A DNA stretch of 64,000 nt from NORP309 sp964352735 (GTDB lineage Bacteria; Pseudomonadota; Gammaproteobacteria; Xanthomonadales; Marinicellaceae). The notes beneath the pieces are model-generated. The model was not told the origin of the DNA, did no database searches, and saw only the letters and a list, made by a program, of their open reading frames with translations. Position 1 is the first letter of the stretch. Every line of letters starts with the position of its first letter. Below, piece after piece: positions 52,658 to 60,755 of this stretch. The stretch is from NCBI GenBank assembly GCA_964352735.1, contig CAYGTC010000005.1, positions 66,097-130,096 of the forward strand, given 5' to 3'. A program made the translations under genes and the position numbers.

Positions 52658-53386
52658 ATGGTAAATAATATATTTAACAAGGGTTCGGGTACTGACGAGC
52701 TATATTTGGGAGAAAGAGTACATAATACTGATTTTTTCAAATTAGATATTGAGGCATTGAATCGTTTTCTTGCTTTTTGTCATCGTAGGAAATTTCCTAA
52801 AAAAGCCTCTATCATTAGACCTGGTGATTTAGCTAATACCTTATATTATATTGTTAAAGGGTCAGTGACCATTTCTTATGAAAATGAAAGTGGTAAAGAA
52901 CTGATTTTGGCTTATTTAAATGAAGGAGATTTTATTGGAGAAATGGGGCTGTTTATGAGCACTGAACACAGGGAAGTTTTGGTTAAAACTAAAGAAAATT
53001 CTGAATTGGCCGAGATTGGCTATCAAAGATTAGGCAACTTGTTTCTGACAGACTTAAAAACTGATGCAGCACAAATTCTTTATTCTATAGGCACTCAATT
53101 AACGCACAGATTATTACAAACCAGCAGAAAAGTTCACCGTCTTGCATTTCTTGATGTAACGGGCAGAGTGGCAAGGACATTATTGGACTTAAGCAGAGAG
53201 CCAAATTCAATGACACATCCTGAAGGCATTCAAATAAAAGTATCCAGACAGGAAATTGCTAAAATTGTTGGTTGTTCCCGAGAAATGGCTGGTCGTGTAT
53301 TAAAAGATTTAGAGGAACAAGGTAACTTGATTGTTAAAGGGCATACCATTGTGATTCTTCATAATAAATTAGAAGATACTTGTTAA
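52658..53386 (+). CDS. clp: Crp-family global regulator resembling Xanthomonas Clp
   Basis: A 242-residue CRP/FNR-family regulator. The cyclic-nucleotide domain spans about residues 30-125 (RPGDLANTLYYIVKGSVTI, GEMGLFMSTEHREV). The long dimer helix is RLLQTSRKVHRLAFLDVTGRVARTLLDL. The helix-turn-helix VSRQEIAKIVGCSREMAGRVLKDLEEQG has the CRP recognition residues Arg, Glu and Arg (CSRE...GR). The phosphate-binding Arg is kept (Arg105), but the next residue is Glu106 where E. coli CRP has Ser83. Xanthomonas Clp has the same Glu and responds to c-di-GMP instead of cAMP. A matching target site is found upstream of the DUF1631 gene. The symbol is given by similarity to Clp; crp is the alternative. 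Confidence 0.88.
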   Translation: MVNNIFNKGSGTDELYLGERVHNTDFFKLDIEALNRFLAFCHRRKFPKKASIIRPGDLANTLYYIVKGSVTISYENESGKELILAYLNEGDFIGEMGLFMSTEHREVLVKTKENSELAEIGYQRLGNLFLTDLKTDAAQILYSIGTQLTHRLLQTSRKVHRLAFLDVTGRVARTLLDLSREPNSMTHPEGIQIKVSRQEIAKIVGCSREMAGRVLKDLEEQGNLIVKGHTIVILHNKLEDTC

Positions 53387-53422
53387 TTTAGCATACAACA
53401 AAAAGTTCAAGAATCATCTTTG

Positions 53423-53453
53423 TTAAAATCTAATTACAAAAAGATTTTAATTT
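53423..53453 (+). terminator. Possible terminator after the Crp/Clp gene
   Basis: The arms TTAAAATCT and AGATTTTAA are separated by 10 bases and followed only by TTTAT. The stem is AT-only, so this is weak. Confidence 0.3.
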
Positions 53454-53455
53454 AT

Positions 53456-53507
53456 CGTAAAAATACAGCACATGGGTATTTTGACAAAATTGTCCTAACT
53501 ATGTGCT
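53456..53507 (-). terminator. Probable terminator of the DUF1631 gene
   Basis: AGCACAT (53467-53473) pairs with ATGTGCT (53501-53507), with a nested GACAA-TTTTGTC hairpin inside. On the minus strand GTATTTTTAC follows. The stem includes the DUF1631 stop codon. Confidence 0.45.
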
Positions 53508-55955
53508 TTTAATTTGGTTTTCCTTATCTTCATCAGGTTTTTGCTCCTCTTTCTTAAGCTTACTTGCTATGGCGCTGAGTGCTCTGTCAAATAAGGCCAC
53601 TTGTTGTAGTATCCTGATGGTTTCATTGCGTAAGCCAGCGGCTAATGCTAAGCGATTTTTATCGGTGATTTTCAGCCCTCTTGAGTTCACAAACAAATAT
53701 TTTCCGGTGATCGGGCTTATCCATGAAAGTTTTGCGCGCACGGCAGAATTGCCAGATCGAACAAACTCTAGCCATGTTCCTGTTTTGAGTTGGTCAATCA
53801 TGCGAGCATATTCATCATCAACATCTTCATATTTCTCATCATCTTCTGAAGGTTCAATGATTTCTTCAATGTAGTCAATAATTTGATTATTTTGTTTGCG
53901 TATTTCAGATAATTTGAGAATTTCTTCTGGCGGGATTAATTCAACATCTTTTGGTGGGCTGCTGTCTTCAGTAGAGGTGTTATCAGATTCGATTTCGTGA
54001 ATTTGACACAAGCACTTTTCCAGCATGTTGAGTTTTTCAATCAGCTCTTTAGGATTAAATGCCACCAGTTTAAGGCCTTCTTCATACACTGATCTGAGTT
54101 TTTCGATGTGTTGTTTAGTGACTTTAAACGCTGTTTGTTTTTGAGAGAATTCAATGATTTTTTCAACAAACTTTACTTTTTGAAAATATTGTTTAGATTT
54201 GGGTGTGTGTCTTAAATACATCAAAACAAGTACACTTGACCATTCCCCAAGCAAGATGTCTCTAATCAATATGGGCATTGGTTTGTTGGTCATTTTATTA
54301 ACCAATAACTTTGCTGATTCTTTCTTTGCTTGATCGATTTTGTCTTGGCCAAGGGTCTTTTCTTTGGTGCGTTTTTGTGTGACATCGGCCTTTTTCTTAA
54401 GTCTGATTAAAAACTTATCCAGATCTTCAAGAAGTGTGACAAATATTTCTTCTTTGTATTCATCAATATATAAAATGGTCTTTGCGATGTCTTCAATTTT
54501 ATTGATGAATTGTTTGTTTTTGTCTGCTTCTTCTGTCCAGCCAACTGAACTGACAGATAATTTGTCCAACAATTGACGAGCAGGGTGTTTTTTGTTGGCA
54601 AAAACATTTTTATCTTGTAAAGCAATTTTTAAATAAGGGATTTGAAGTTTTGCCAATATTACCTGTATGGCATCAGGAAGGTTTCGGTCGTCAACAATAA
54701 ACTGAAATAACATACCTACCAGATCAATGGTATCTTCATCTTTTTTCTTAACTGTTTGATCTTTGGTAGTTTCGTCAATTTTGTGTAGTTGTTTTATTAA
54801 TTCATTTTTGATCTCAGTTGGAGACATGCTGTTTTGTTCATGAACTTGCATGTTGCGAAACATATCACTTTGTAAAATTGATAGGGCATTCATTACTGAA
54901 CCCATAGCGATGTTGCCAACAGAACCTTGACCAGGAATTTGGCCAGAAATTTGACCTTGAGCAATAGCTTGCGATGATGGGTTTTGATTACTATTTGCAG
55001 TGGCTGTAGGGTTTTGGTTATCAGTGGTTGATACATCCTGGGCGAATGTTGGTTGATTCTGTTGAAACAATTGTGAAATCAACTGATAGTTTGGATCAAT
55101 GTACTGATTATTAACTGGAGGCTGTGGTGCGGTAGTTTGATTGTTTACTACCGCAGTATTTCCATCATTTTGATGGTCGTTGTTTGCGGTGTTTTGGGGT
55201 TCATTTTGAGTTGGCATGTGCGCAGCAGGAGCGCCTCCAAAGCTCGCTCTGCCAATATTATACTTAATTTCAGGAATGATGCCTTTTTGTATAAAGAAGT
55301 CGTTAATCAGTGTATATGTAGAGTTCATTTGTCCCATGACATTTCTCTCAAATAATTTATACATGATCAATTTTAAGGTAACTTCCATATCAACCACTTT
55401 GATGCTCTGGCTAAAGGAGTTGACGATCACATGTGGACCAACGGGAATGTTATTATGCTCTAATTTAGTGCCAGAGGCCAACAGTGAAAATCTTTTTTCC
55501 ATGGCGAATAAGTGCTTATGATAAGCCATTTCTGACTTATTGATTAGATTAACCTTTGCCAAGGTTTCATCCAGCTCTTTTTCATCAATCAATGATAGGG
55601 ATAGTTTCTTTTGTTGTTTGGTGTCTGATACTTCTGAATTAAAGAAATCATATTCATTTTTTTTGAATGATTGAAATACATCTTTAAACGAATCAAAAAA
55701 AGTAGAAAAAATGCGATCTCTTGATTTGCGTATCAACCGCATTGATTCAAAATATAATGTTTGCTTTTGGTTAGAGTCTGCTTTTTCTGCAAGGTCAAAA
55801 AGTGAATCATCCAGAGATTCAAAAAAGGTGACAAGTTTTGGTTTCATGTCTTTGGCAAACATGGTGAAAATCTTTGGAAGCAATTCACCAAGAGCATATT
55901 CTTCGGCTTTTGCCTTTTTGTTTAAATTGACGATTTGCTCTTCGGTTTTCTTCAT
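53499..55955 (-). CDS. DUF1631 domain protein
   Basis: An 818-residue protein of the DUF1631 family. The family's central region is visible (LVGMLFQFIVDDRNLPDAIQVILAKLQIPYLKIALQD; NKKHPARQLLDKLSVSSVGW). So is the conserved C-terminus (GTWLEFVRSGNSAVRAKLSWISPITGKYLFVNSRG), which looks like a small PilZ-like beta-barrel. A low-complexity Gln/Asn/Pro/Thr-rich linker lies at about 265-370. I chose ATG 55955; a TTG at 55973 coincides with the predicted transcript start. Transcription appears to be Crp/Clp-dependent. Function is unknown; a link to c-di-GMP is inference. Confidence 0.82.
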   Translation of the reverse strand: MKKTEEQIVNLNKKAKAEEYALGELLPKIFTMFAKDMKPKLVTFFESLDDSLFDLAEKADSNQKQTLYFESMRLIRKSRDRIFSTFFDSFKDVFQSFKKNEYDFFNSEVSDTKQQKKLSLSLIDEKELDETLAKVNLINKSEMAYHKHLFAMEKRFSLLASGTKLEHNNIPVGPHVIVNSFSQSIKVVDMEVTLKLIMYKLFERNVMGQMNSTYTLINDFFIQKGIIPEIKYNIGRASFGGAPAAHMPTQNEPQNTANNDHQNDGNTAVVNNQTTAPQPPVNNQYIDPNYQLISQLFQQNQPTFAQDVSTTDNQNPTATANSNQNPSSQAIAQGQISGQIPGQGSVGNIAMGSVMNALSILQSDMFRNMQVHEQNSMSPTEIKNELIKQLHKIDETTKDQTVKKKDEDTIDLVGMLFQFIVDDRNLPDAIQVILAKLQIPYLKIALQDKNVFANKKHPARQLLDKLSVSSVGWTEEADKNKQFINKIEDIAKTILYIDEYKEEIFVTLLEDLDKFLIRLKKKADVTQKRTKEKTLGQDKIDQAKKESAKLLVNKMTNKPMPILIRDILLGEWSSVLVLMYLRHTPKSKQYFQKVKFVEKIIEFSQKQTAFKVTKQHIEKLRSVYEEGLKLVAFNPKELIEKLNMLEKCLCQIHEIESDNTSTEDSSPPKDVELIPPEEILKLSEIRKQNNQIIDYIEEIIEPSEDDEKYEDVDDEYARMIDQLKTGTWLEFVRSGNSAVRAKLSWISPITGKYLFVNSRGLKITDKNRLALAAGLRNETIRILQQVALFDRALSAIASKLKKEEQKPDEDKENQIKST

Positions 55956-56323
55956 GGTTTTGTCTACTCTCAATAATATAGTATAGCAAGATTATTTGTA
56001 TAAATATGTGACCGCCGTCACATTCAGTTGATACAATGGAAGTATATGTAATAACTTTGAATAGGATTTATGACAATTTTATCAGATGGAATCTCATAAT
56101 AATACCATTAATAATCATTGCAGGAGATCTATATGTATAAAATTAATTTCAATTTTATCTTTGATTTTTTATGATTTGTGAACGGGTTCCAATTTCTAGT
56201 CGAAGCCTTAAGAATGAAAATATTCTTGGCATCTAAGCCTTTGCAGTTGAATCAATAGCGCTTTAACAGTAATATGTTAAAAATAATCTAATCACAATCA
56301 ATCAGTTGTACAATATATTCTCC
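55956..56323. other. Intergenic region between DUF1631 and pepP
   Basis: A divergent gap of 368 bases. It contains the Crp/Clp site and the DUF1631 promoter at its left end and a possible rightward TTGATA/TAATAA pair at 56028-56054 (15-base spacer). Beyond that it is AT-rich with no gene seen; a 13-codon frame at 56134 with AGGAGA upstream is too short to call. Confidence 0.5.
55980..56022 (-). promoter_or_regulatory. Class II Crp/Clp-dependent promoter of the DUF1631 gene
   Basis: TGTGA-CCGCCG-TCACA (56007-56022) is a perfect Crp/Clp consensus palindrome centred at 56014.5. On the minus strand TATACT (55985-55980) is a good -10. With +1 seven bases beyond it (55973), the site is centred at -41.5, the exact class II position. 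The leader to the ATG at 55955 is 18 bases and includes GAGAG. Confidence 0.8.
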
Positions 56324-57634
56324 ATGATTAAAGCCAGCGAATTTAAAAAAAGAAGATCCCAAATTGCAAAAATAATCGGCCCAGACTCGATTGCAATCAT
56401 TAAAGCCAAAGATGTATGTTTAAGGAATGGTGATGCTGAGTATAAATACCGTCCTGATAGTTATTTTTATTACATGACGGGCTGTCATGAACCACATGCA
56501 ATTATGATCATATGCCCTGAAAATGAAAATGGGCAAGATATTTTACTTTGCAGGGAGATAGATCCTAAAAAAGTCATTTGGGATGGGCCAATGTTAGGTC
56601 TAAAGAATGCAGAACAACAATTGGCATTTGATTGTGCTTATGATATTGATGAAGTTGATAGCATCATACCACAACTAATGAAAGGCCGTGATAAGGTTTA
56701 TTTTATGCTGGGCATGGACACCGACTTCGATCATAAAATTGTTCATTGGGCCAATGAGGTTACCCACAATAAGTGGGCTAAAAGTCAAGCACCTCATGAA
56801 TTAATCTCTTTGAAACCTTATCTCGATGATATGCGGGTTTATAAAAGTAAAGATGAAATAAAGTGTATGCAAAAATCAGCTGATATTGCTGCATCTGCAC
56901 ATGTTAAAATGATGCAGTCTTGTATGCCTGGTATGTATGAATATCAGTTAAATGCTGAGTTTTTAAACAGCATCACCAGAGAAAATTCTCAAGCCAGTTA
57001 TTTGCCCATAATTGGTGGTGGTAAGAATGCGTGTATTCTCCATTATATTAATAATAATCATGAACTTAAAGATGGTGATTTGGTGTTGATTGATGCTGGT
57101 GCAGAATATGATTATTACGCATCAGATATCTCCAGAACATTTCCAATAAATGGCCGTTTTTCTGAGCATCAGGCAGCGTTGTATGAAGTTGTATTAGCAG
57201 CCCATACAGCAGCCCTATCAAAAGTAAAACCTGGAAGTCATTGGAATGAACCCCATGATGCTGCAGTGCGAGTGTTGACCCAAGGTATGATTGATTTGGG
57301 TTTGTTAAAAGGAGATATTGAAAAATTGATTGAAGAACAAGCTTATGTGCAATTTTATATGCACAAAACTGGCCATTGGCTGGGGCTTGATGTTCATGAC
57401 TGTGGCGACTACAGCATTGATGGTTTGTGGGTTGAATTGGAAGCGAGTATGGTTTTAACCATAGAACCAGGATTGTATATTGACCATCAGGCTGCTGTTC
57501 CTGATCCTTATAAAGGCATTGGTATCCGTATAGAGGATGATGTATTGGTTACCAAAGATGGACATAAAATATTAAGTAATAAGGTTCCAAGAACCATCGA
57601 AGAAATTGAAAAGCTAATGAGGCAGACATCATGA
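56324..57634 (+). CDS. pepP: Xaa-Pro aminopeptidase (aminopeptidase P)
   Basis: A 436-residue M24B metallopeptidase, which removes the N-terminal residue before proline. An N-terminal AMP_N domain (SEFKKRRSQIAKIIG; YFYYMTGCHEPHA) is followed by the pita-bread catalytic domain. Metal ligands are Asp and Asp in LIDAGAEYDYYASDISRTFP, His in KTGHWLGLDVHD, Glu in LTIEPGLYI and Glu in GIRIEDDVLVT. Length matches E. coli PepP (441). I chose ATG 56324, as an earlier TTG at 56306 adds residues absent from the family. Overlaps the next gene by ATGA. Confidence 0.92.
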   Translation: MIKASEFKKRRSQIAKIIGPDSIAIIKAKDVCLRNGDAEYKYRPDSYFYYMTGCHEPHAIMIICPENENGQDILLCREIDPKKVIWDGPMLGLKNAEQQLAFDCAYDIDEVDSIIPQLMKGRDKVYFMLGMDTDFDHKIVHWANEVTHNKWAKSQAPHELISLKPYLDDMRVYKSKDEIKCMQKSADIAASAHVKMMQSCMPGMYEYQLNAEFLNSITRENSQASYLPIIGGGKNACILHYINNNHELKDGDLVLIDAGAEYDYYASDISRTFPINGRFSEHQAALYEVVLAAHTAALSKVKPGSHWNEPHDAAVRVLTQGMIDLGLLKGDIEKLIEEQAYVQFYMHKTGHWLGLDVHDCGDYSIDGLWVELEASMVLTIEPGLYIDHQAAVPDPYKGIGIRIEDDVLVTKDGHKILSNKVPRTIEEIEKLMRQTS

Positions 57635-58905
57635 AAAAAACACTATTGATTGCATTAATGGGACTATCAACTATCGGATACTCCGCTACATTCAGATGTG
57701 GTCATGTGCTAGATGTGATTTCAGGAAAAATGCTCGAAAATATGTACGTAAGTACTGATAATGGTAGATTTGATGCGATAAAACCGTATAAAAATCAAGT
57801 GGTTGATGTTGACTATTCATCACAATATTGTGTTCCTGGATTTATAGACATGCACACGCATTTGTCTTTTGAATTCAACGCCAATAGCTATATCGAAAAA
57901 TTCCAAATGAATGAAGCAGACTATGCATTTAAGTCTACAATGTTTGCTCAAAAGACGCTGGCTGCTGGTTTCACTTCAGTCAGGGATTTAGGTGATGTGT
58001 TTAATGTAACCATTGCACTGAAAAAGGCCATCAATAAAGGCCACGTCCAAGGGCCTCGAATTTTTACAGCGGGCAAATCAATCGCGACCACAGGTGGTCA
58101 TGCTGACCCTTCTAATGGTTATCGTCATGGGCTTTTTCCTCATCCTGGTCCTGAAAATGGCGTTGTTAATGGTGTCGCAGAAGCTGCTCATGCAGTAAGA
58201 CAAAGGTATCAAGATGGCGCTGATTTAATTAAAATAACCGCAACAGGAGGTGTGTTATCAGAAGCGGCCAGTGGGGATAATGCTCAATTTAATCAAGAAG
58301 AATTAAAAAGTATTATTGATACGGCCAATGATTATGGGTTTAAAGTAACAGCACATGCTCATGGAAAAGCCGGTATGAAAAGGGCAATTTTAGCTGGAGT
58401 TGCCAGTATTGAACATGGAACCTATCTGGATGATGAAATCATTAAGCTCATGAAAAAACATGGCACATATTTGGTGCCAACCTTAATTGCTGGTGAATGG
58501 GTCACGTCGAAATCGGCTGAACCAGGTTTTTTTCCAAAAACAGTGGCTAAAAAGGCCGCTACCATTGGCCCTAAAATCGCCAATTCCTTTGAAAGAGCGC
58601 ATAAAGCTGGCGTGAATATTGCTTTTGGAACCGATTCAGGTGTCAGCGCCCATGGGGACAATGGCCAAGAGTTTGCTTTGATGGTCAATGCAGGTATGAC
58701 GCCTTTGAAGGCATTGCAATCTTCTACCATTAATGCCGCAACTTTACTTGGGCAGGAGGATCATTTGGGTTCGATAAGCGTGGGTAAATTTGCAGACATG
58801 GTGGTTCTCTCAGATAATCCATTAAAAAATATCAAAACTGTTGAATCTGTTCAATCCGTGATAAAAGGCGGTACAGTAGAATTTTCAGGCGCAAAGAATG
58901 AATAA
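57631..58905 (+). CDS. Secreted amidohydrolase (imidazolonepropionase/prolidase-like)
   Basis: A 424-residue metal-dependent amidohydrolase with a signal peptide (KKTLLIALMGLSTIGYSA). Metal-binding motifs are HxH in PGFIDMHTHLSFE, the carbamylated-Lys region DLIKITATGGV, His in VTAHAHGKAGM, His in IEHGTYL, and Asp in AFGTDSG. Enzymes of this subgroup often cleave Xaa-Pro or N-acyl amino acid substrates in the periplasm. Coupling to pepP through an ATGA overlap supports a role in dipeptide breakdown, but the substrate is not proven. Confidence 0.85.
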   Translation: MKKTLLIALMGLSTIGYSATFRCGHVLDVISGKMLENMYVSTDNGRFDAIKPYKNQVVDVDYSSQYCVPGFIDMHTHLSFEFNANSYIEKFQMNEADYAFKSTMFAQKTLAAGFTSVRDLGDVFNVTIALKKAINKGHVQGPRIFTAGKSIATTGGHADPSNGYRHGLFPHPGPENGVVNGVAEAAHAVRQRYQDGADLIKITATGGVLSEAASGDNAQFNQEELKSIIDTANDYGFKVTAHAHGKAGMKRAILAGVASIEHGTYLDDEIIKLMKKHGTYLVPTLIAGEWVTSKSAEPGFFPKTVAKKAATIGPKIANSFERAHKAGVNIAFGTDSGVSAHGDNGQEFALMVNAGMTPLKALQSSTINAATLLGQEDHLGSISVGKFADMVVLSDNPLKNIKTVESVQSVIKGGTVEFSGAKNE

Positions 58906-58919
58906 GGAAGACAATAGAT

Positions 58920-59168
58920 ATGAGTACTGAGAGATTGGCAAAAGGTTATTTGCAATGGCGGTGCCGAAGGGGTACTAAGGAACTTGATGTCATGCTTACC
59001 AGGTTTCTTGATTCATCATATGAGACGTTATCTGATCAAGAACTTCATGGGTTTAATGAATTATTAAATACACAAGATACTGAGCTGTGGTATTGGTTAA
59101 GTGGGCAGGTTAAGCCAAATGAAACTGCTATACAAAATATTGTTTTGAAAATCCGTGATCGTAATTAA
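58920..59168 (+). CDS. sdhE: FAD assembly factor SdhE
   Basis: An 82-residue SdhE/CptB protein, which helps attach FAD covalently to succinate dehydrogenase (and fumarate reductase) flavoprotein. The conserved RGxxE motif is RRGTKELD, and ETLSDQELHGFNELLNTQDTELWYWL completes the five-helix fold. AAGGAAG precedes the ATG. It overlaps ygfX by 14 bases, as in many gammaproteobacteria. Confidence 0.92.
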   Translation: MSTERLAKGYLQWRCRRGTKELDVMLTRFLDSSYETLSDQELHGFNELLNTQDTELWYWLSGQVKPNETAIQNIVLKIRDRN

Positions 59169-59535
59169 CAAAGATGAATGGTTTGATCTGGATCTTTGTG
59201 CCATCGGTTTGACGATATCCTCGTCAATTTTTGTTTTTTTTCTAAAAATAGACACATATTGGCAATATCTACTTTTGCTGGCCTTAATTGTGTGTCTTGT
59301 ACTTTTTTACCGGAAAATACAGAGTAACAAGAACATCAATATTCATGTCAATAAGCAGCAATGGTATGTTGAATGGCAAGGACAATTGTGGCCTGTAATA
59401 CTAAAAGATTATTGGCGAGGGTCAAAATTTTTATGTATTTCACTGCGTGGTTCTGAAAAATCTATCTCTTTATTAGTTCGGCGCAGTATAATTGGTCAAG
59501 AAAAATTTTCTCAACTGCATGCTATCATCACATGA
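59155..59535 (+). CDS. ygfX: YgfX (CptA)-like membrane protein
   Basis: A 126-residue protein with two N-terminal membrane helices (ICLIS-type LCAIGLTISSSIFVFFL and YWQYLLLLALIVCLVLFY) and a cytoplasmic beta domain (INIHVNKQQWYVEWQGQLWPVILKDYWRGSKFLCISL). This layout, and its position overlapping sdhE, identify it as YgfX. E. coli YgfX (CptA) was reported as a toxin affecting MreB/FtsZ with SdhE (CptB) as its partner, although a role in flavinylation context is also argued. It overlaps ispG by 4 bases. Confidence 0.75.
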   Translation: MIVINKDEWFDLDLCAIGLTISSSIFVFFLKIDTYWQYLLLLALIVCLVLFYRKIQSNKNINIHVNKQQWYVEWQGQLWPVILKDYWRGSKFLCISLRGSEKSISLLVRRSIIGQEKFSQLHAIIT

Positions 59536-60755
59536 ATCTCAATTTTATGACCCAAAAGAACAAAGCCCGTATTCCCGTAAAAGTCGGTGAGTGCATCATA
59601 GGCGATAAAGAAATCATTGTTCAATCAATGACCAATACTGACACTGCCGATGTACAAAAAACCGTTGAGCAAATTTATCAATTGTGGCAAGCTGGATCAC
59701 AATTGGTTCGAGTTACGGTAGATAAAGAAGCCGCCGCTGCTGCCATTCCAGAAATCGTTGATCGATTGGGTGCAGCAGGGTGTCAAGTTCCAATTATTGG
59801 CGATTTTCATTACAATGGTCACATTTTGTTGAGCAAATACCCAGATTGTGCAAAAAAGTTGGCCAAATACCGCATTAACCCAGGCAATGTGGGTTTTGGT
59901 AGAAAAAAAGATGAGCAATTCGCGCAAATCATCAAGATTGCCATAGACAACGATAAACCTGTCAGAATAGGGGCTAATTGGGGCAGTCTCGATCAAAAAC
60001 TCTTAGCTCAAATGATGGATGAGAACAGTCAATTATCCGAACCAGTGGGTGCTGATAAAGTGATGCAAGAAGCTTTGATTATGTCAGCTTTAAACAGTGC
60101 TGATAAAGCCAAGGAGCTGGGGTTAAGTGAAGATAAAATCATCATTTCTTGTAAAGTCAGTGGGGTTCAACCATTGATCAGTATTTATCAATCATTGGCT
60201 CAAAGGTGTAGTTATCCATTACATTTGGGTTTAACTGAAGCTGGCATGGGTTCAAAAGGTATTGTGGCATCTACTGCTGCATTGAGTATTTTATTGCAAC
60301 AAGGTATCGGTGACACCATAAGAGTTTCATTAACTCCTGAACCCAATCAATCTCGTACAGAAGAGGTGATTGTCGCGCAAGAAATTTTACAATCCATGGG
60401 GCTCAAATCATTCGCCCCGATGGTGACAGCTTGCCCTGGATGCGGCAGAACCACCAGCTCTTTCTTCCAAGAATTGGCACAGAAAACTACGCGTTTTATT
60501 CGCGAAAAAATGCCTGAATGGCGCATTAAATATCCAGGTGTAGAAGACATGAGTGTTGCAGTTATGGGCTGTATTGTTAATGGTCCCGGTGAAAGTAAGC
60601 ATGCAGACATTGGTATTTCTTTACCTGGTACTGGTGAAGCGCCATCTGCGCCAATATTCATACAAGGTAAAAAAACACAAACCTTACGTGGTGAGAACAT
60701 TGCGGATGAATTCCTGACCATCATGAATGATTTTGTTGAATCTCACTATGGCTGA
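59532..60755 (+). CDS. ispG: 4-hydroxy-3-methylbut-2-en-1-yl diphosphate synthase
   Basis: A 407-residue IspG (GcpE), the penultimate enzyme of the MEP isoprenoid pathway, with a 4Fe-4S cluster. The N-terminal TIM barrel starts IIVQSMTNTDTADVQKTVEQI. The cluster Cys are in CPGCGRTT and MGCIVNGPGESKHADIGISLPG, with the Glu of the latter region. It is somewhat longer than the E. coli enzyme (372), like several gammaproteobacterial versions. The next gene starts 8 bases before its stop. Confidence 0.95.
   Translation: MNLNFMTQKNKARIPVKVGECIIGDKEIIVQSMTNTDTADVQKTVEQIYQLWQAGSQLVRVTVDKEAAAAAIPEIVDRLGAAGCQVPIIGDFHYNGHILLSKYPDCAKKLAKYRINPGNVGFGRKKDEQFAQIIKIAIDNDKPVRIGANWGSLDQKLLAQMMDENSQLSEPVGADKVMQEALIMSALNSADKAKELGLSEDKIIISCKVSGVQPLISIYQSLAQRCSYPLHLGLTEAGMGSKGIVASTAALSILLQQGIGDTIRVSLTPEPNQSRTEEVIVAQEILQSMGLKSFAPMVTACPGCGRTTSSFFQELAQKTTRFIREKMPEWRIKYPGVEDMSVAVMGCIVNGPGESKHADIGISLPGTGEAPSAPIFIQGKKTQTLRGENIADEFLTIMNDFVESHYG

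Noticed and set aside
53503..53874. A Ser-rich plus-strand frame opposite the end of the DUF1631 gene
   Set aside because: It lies entirely antisense to a strongly conserved C-terminal domain and has shadow-like composition.
56134..56175. A 13-codon frame after AGGAGATCT upstream of pepP
   Set aside because: Too short, AT-driven composition, and no relation to the next gene that would make it a leader peptide.
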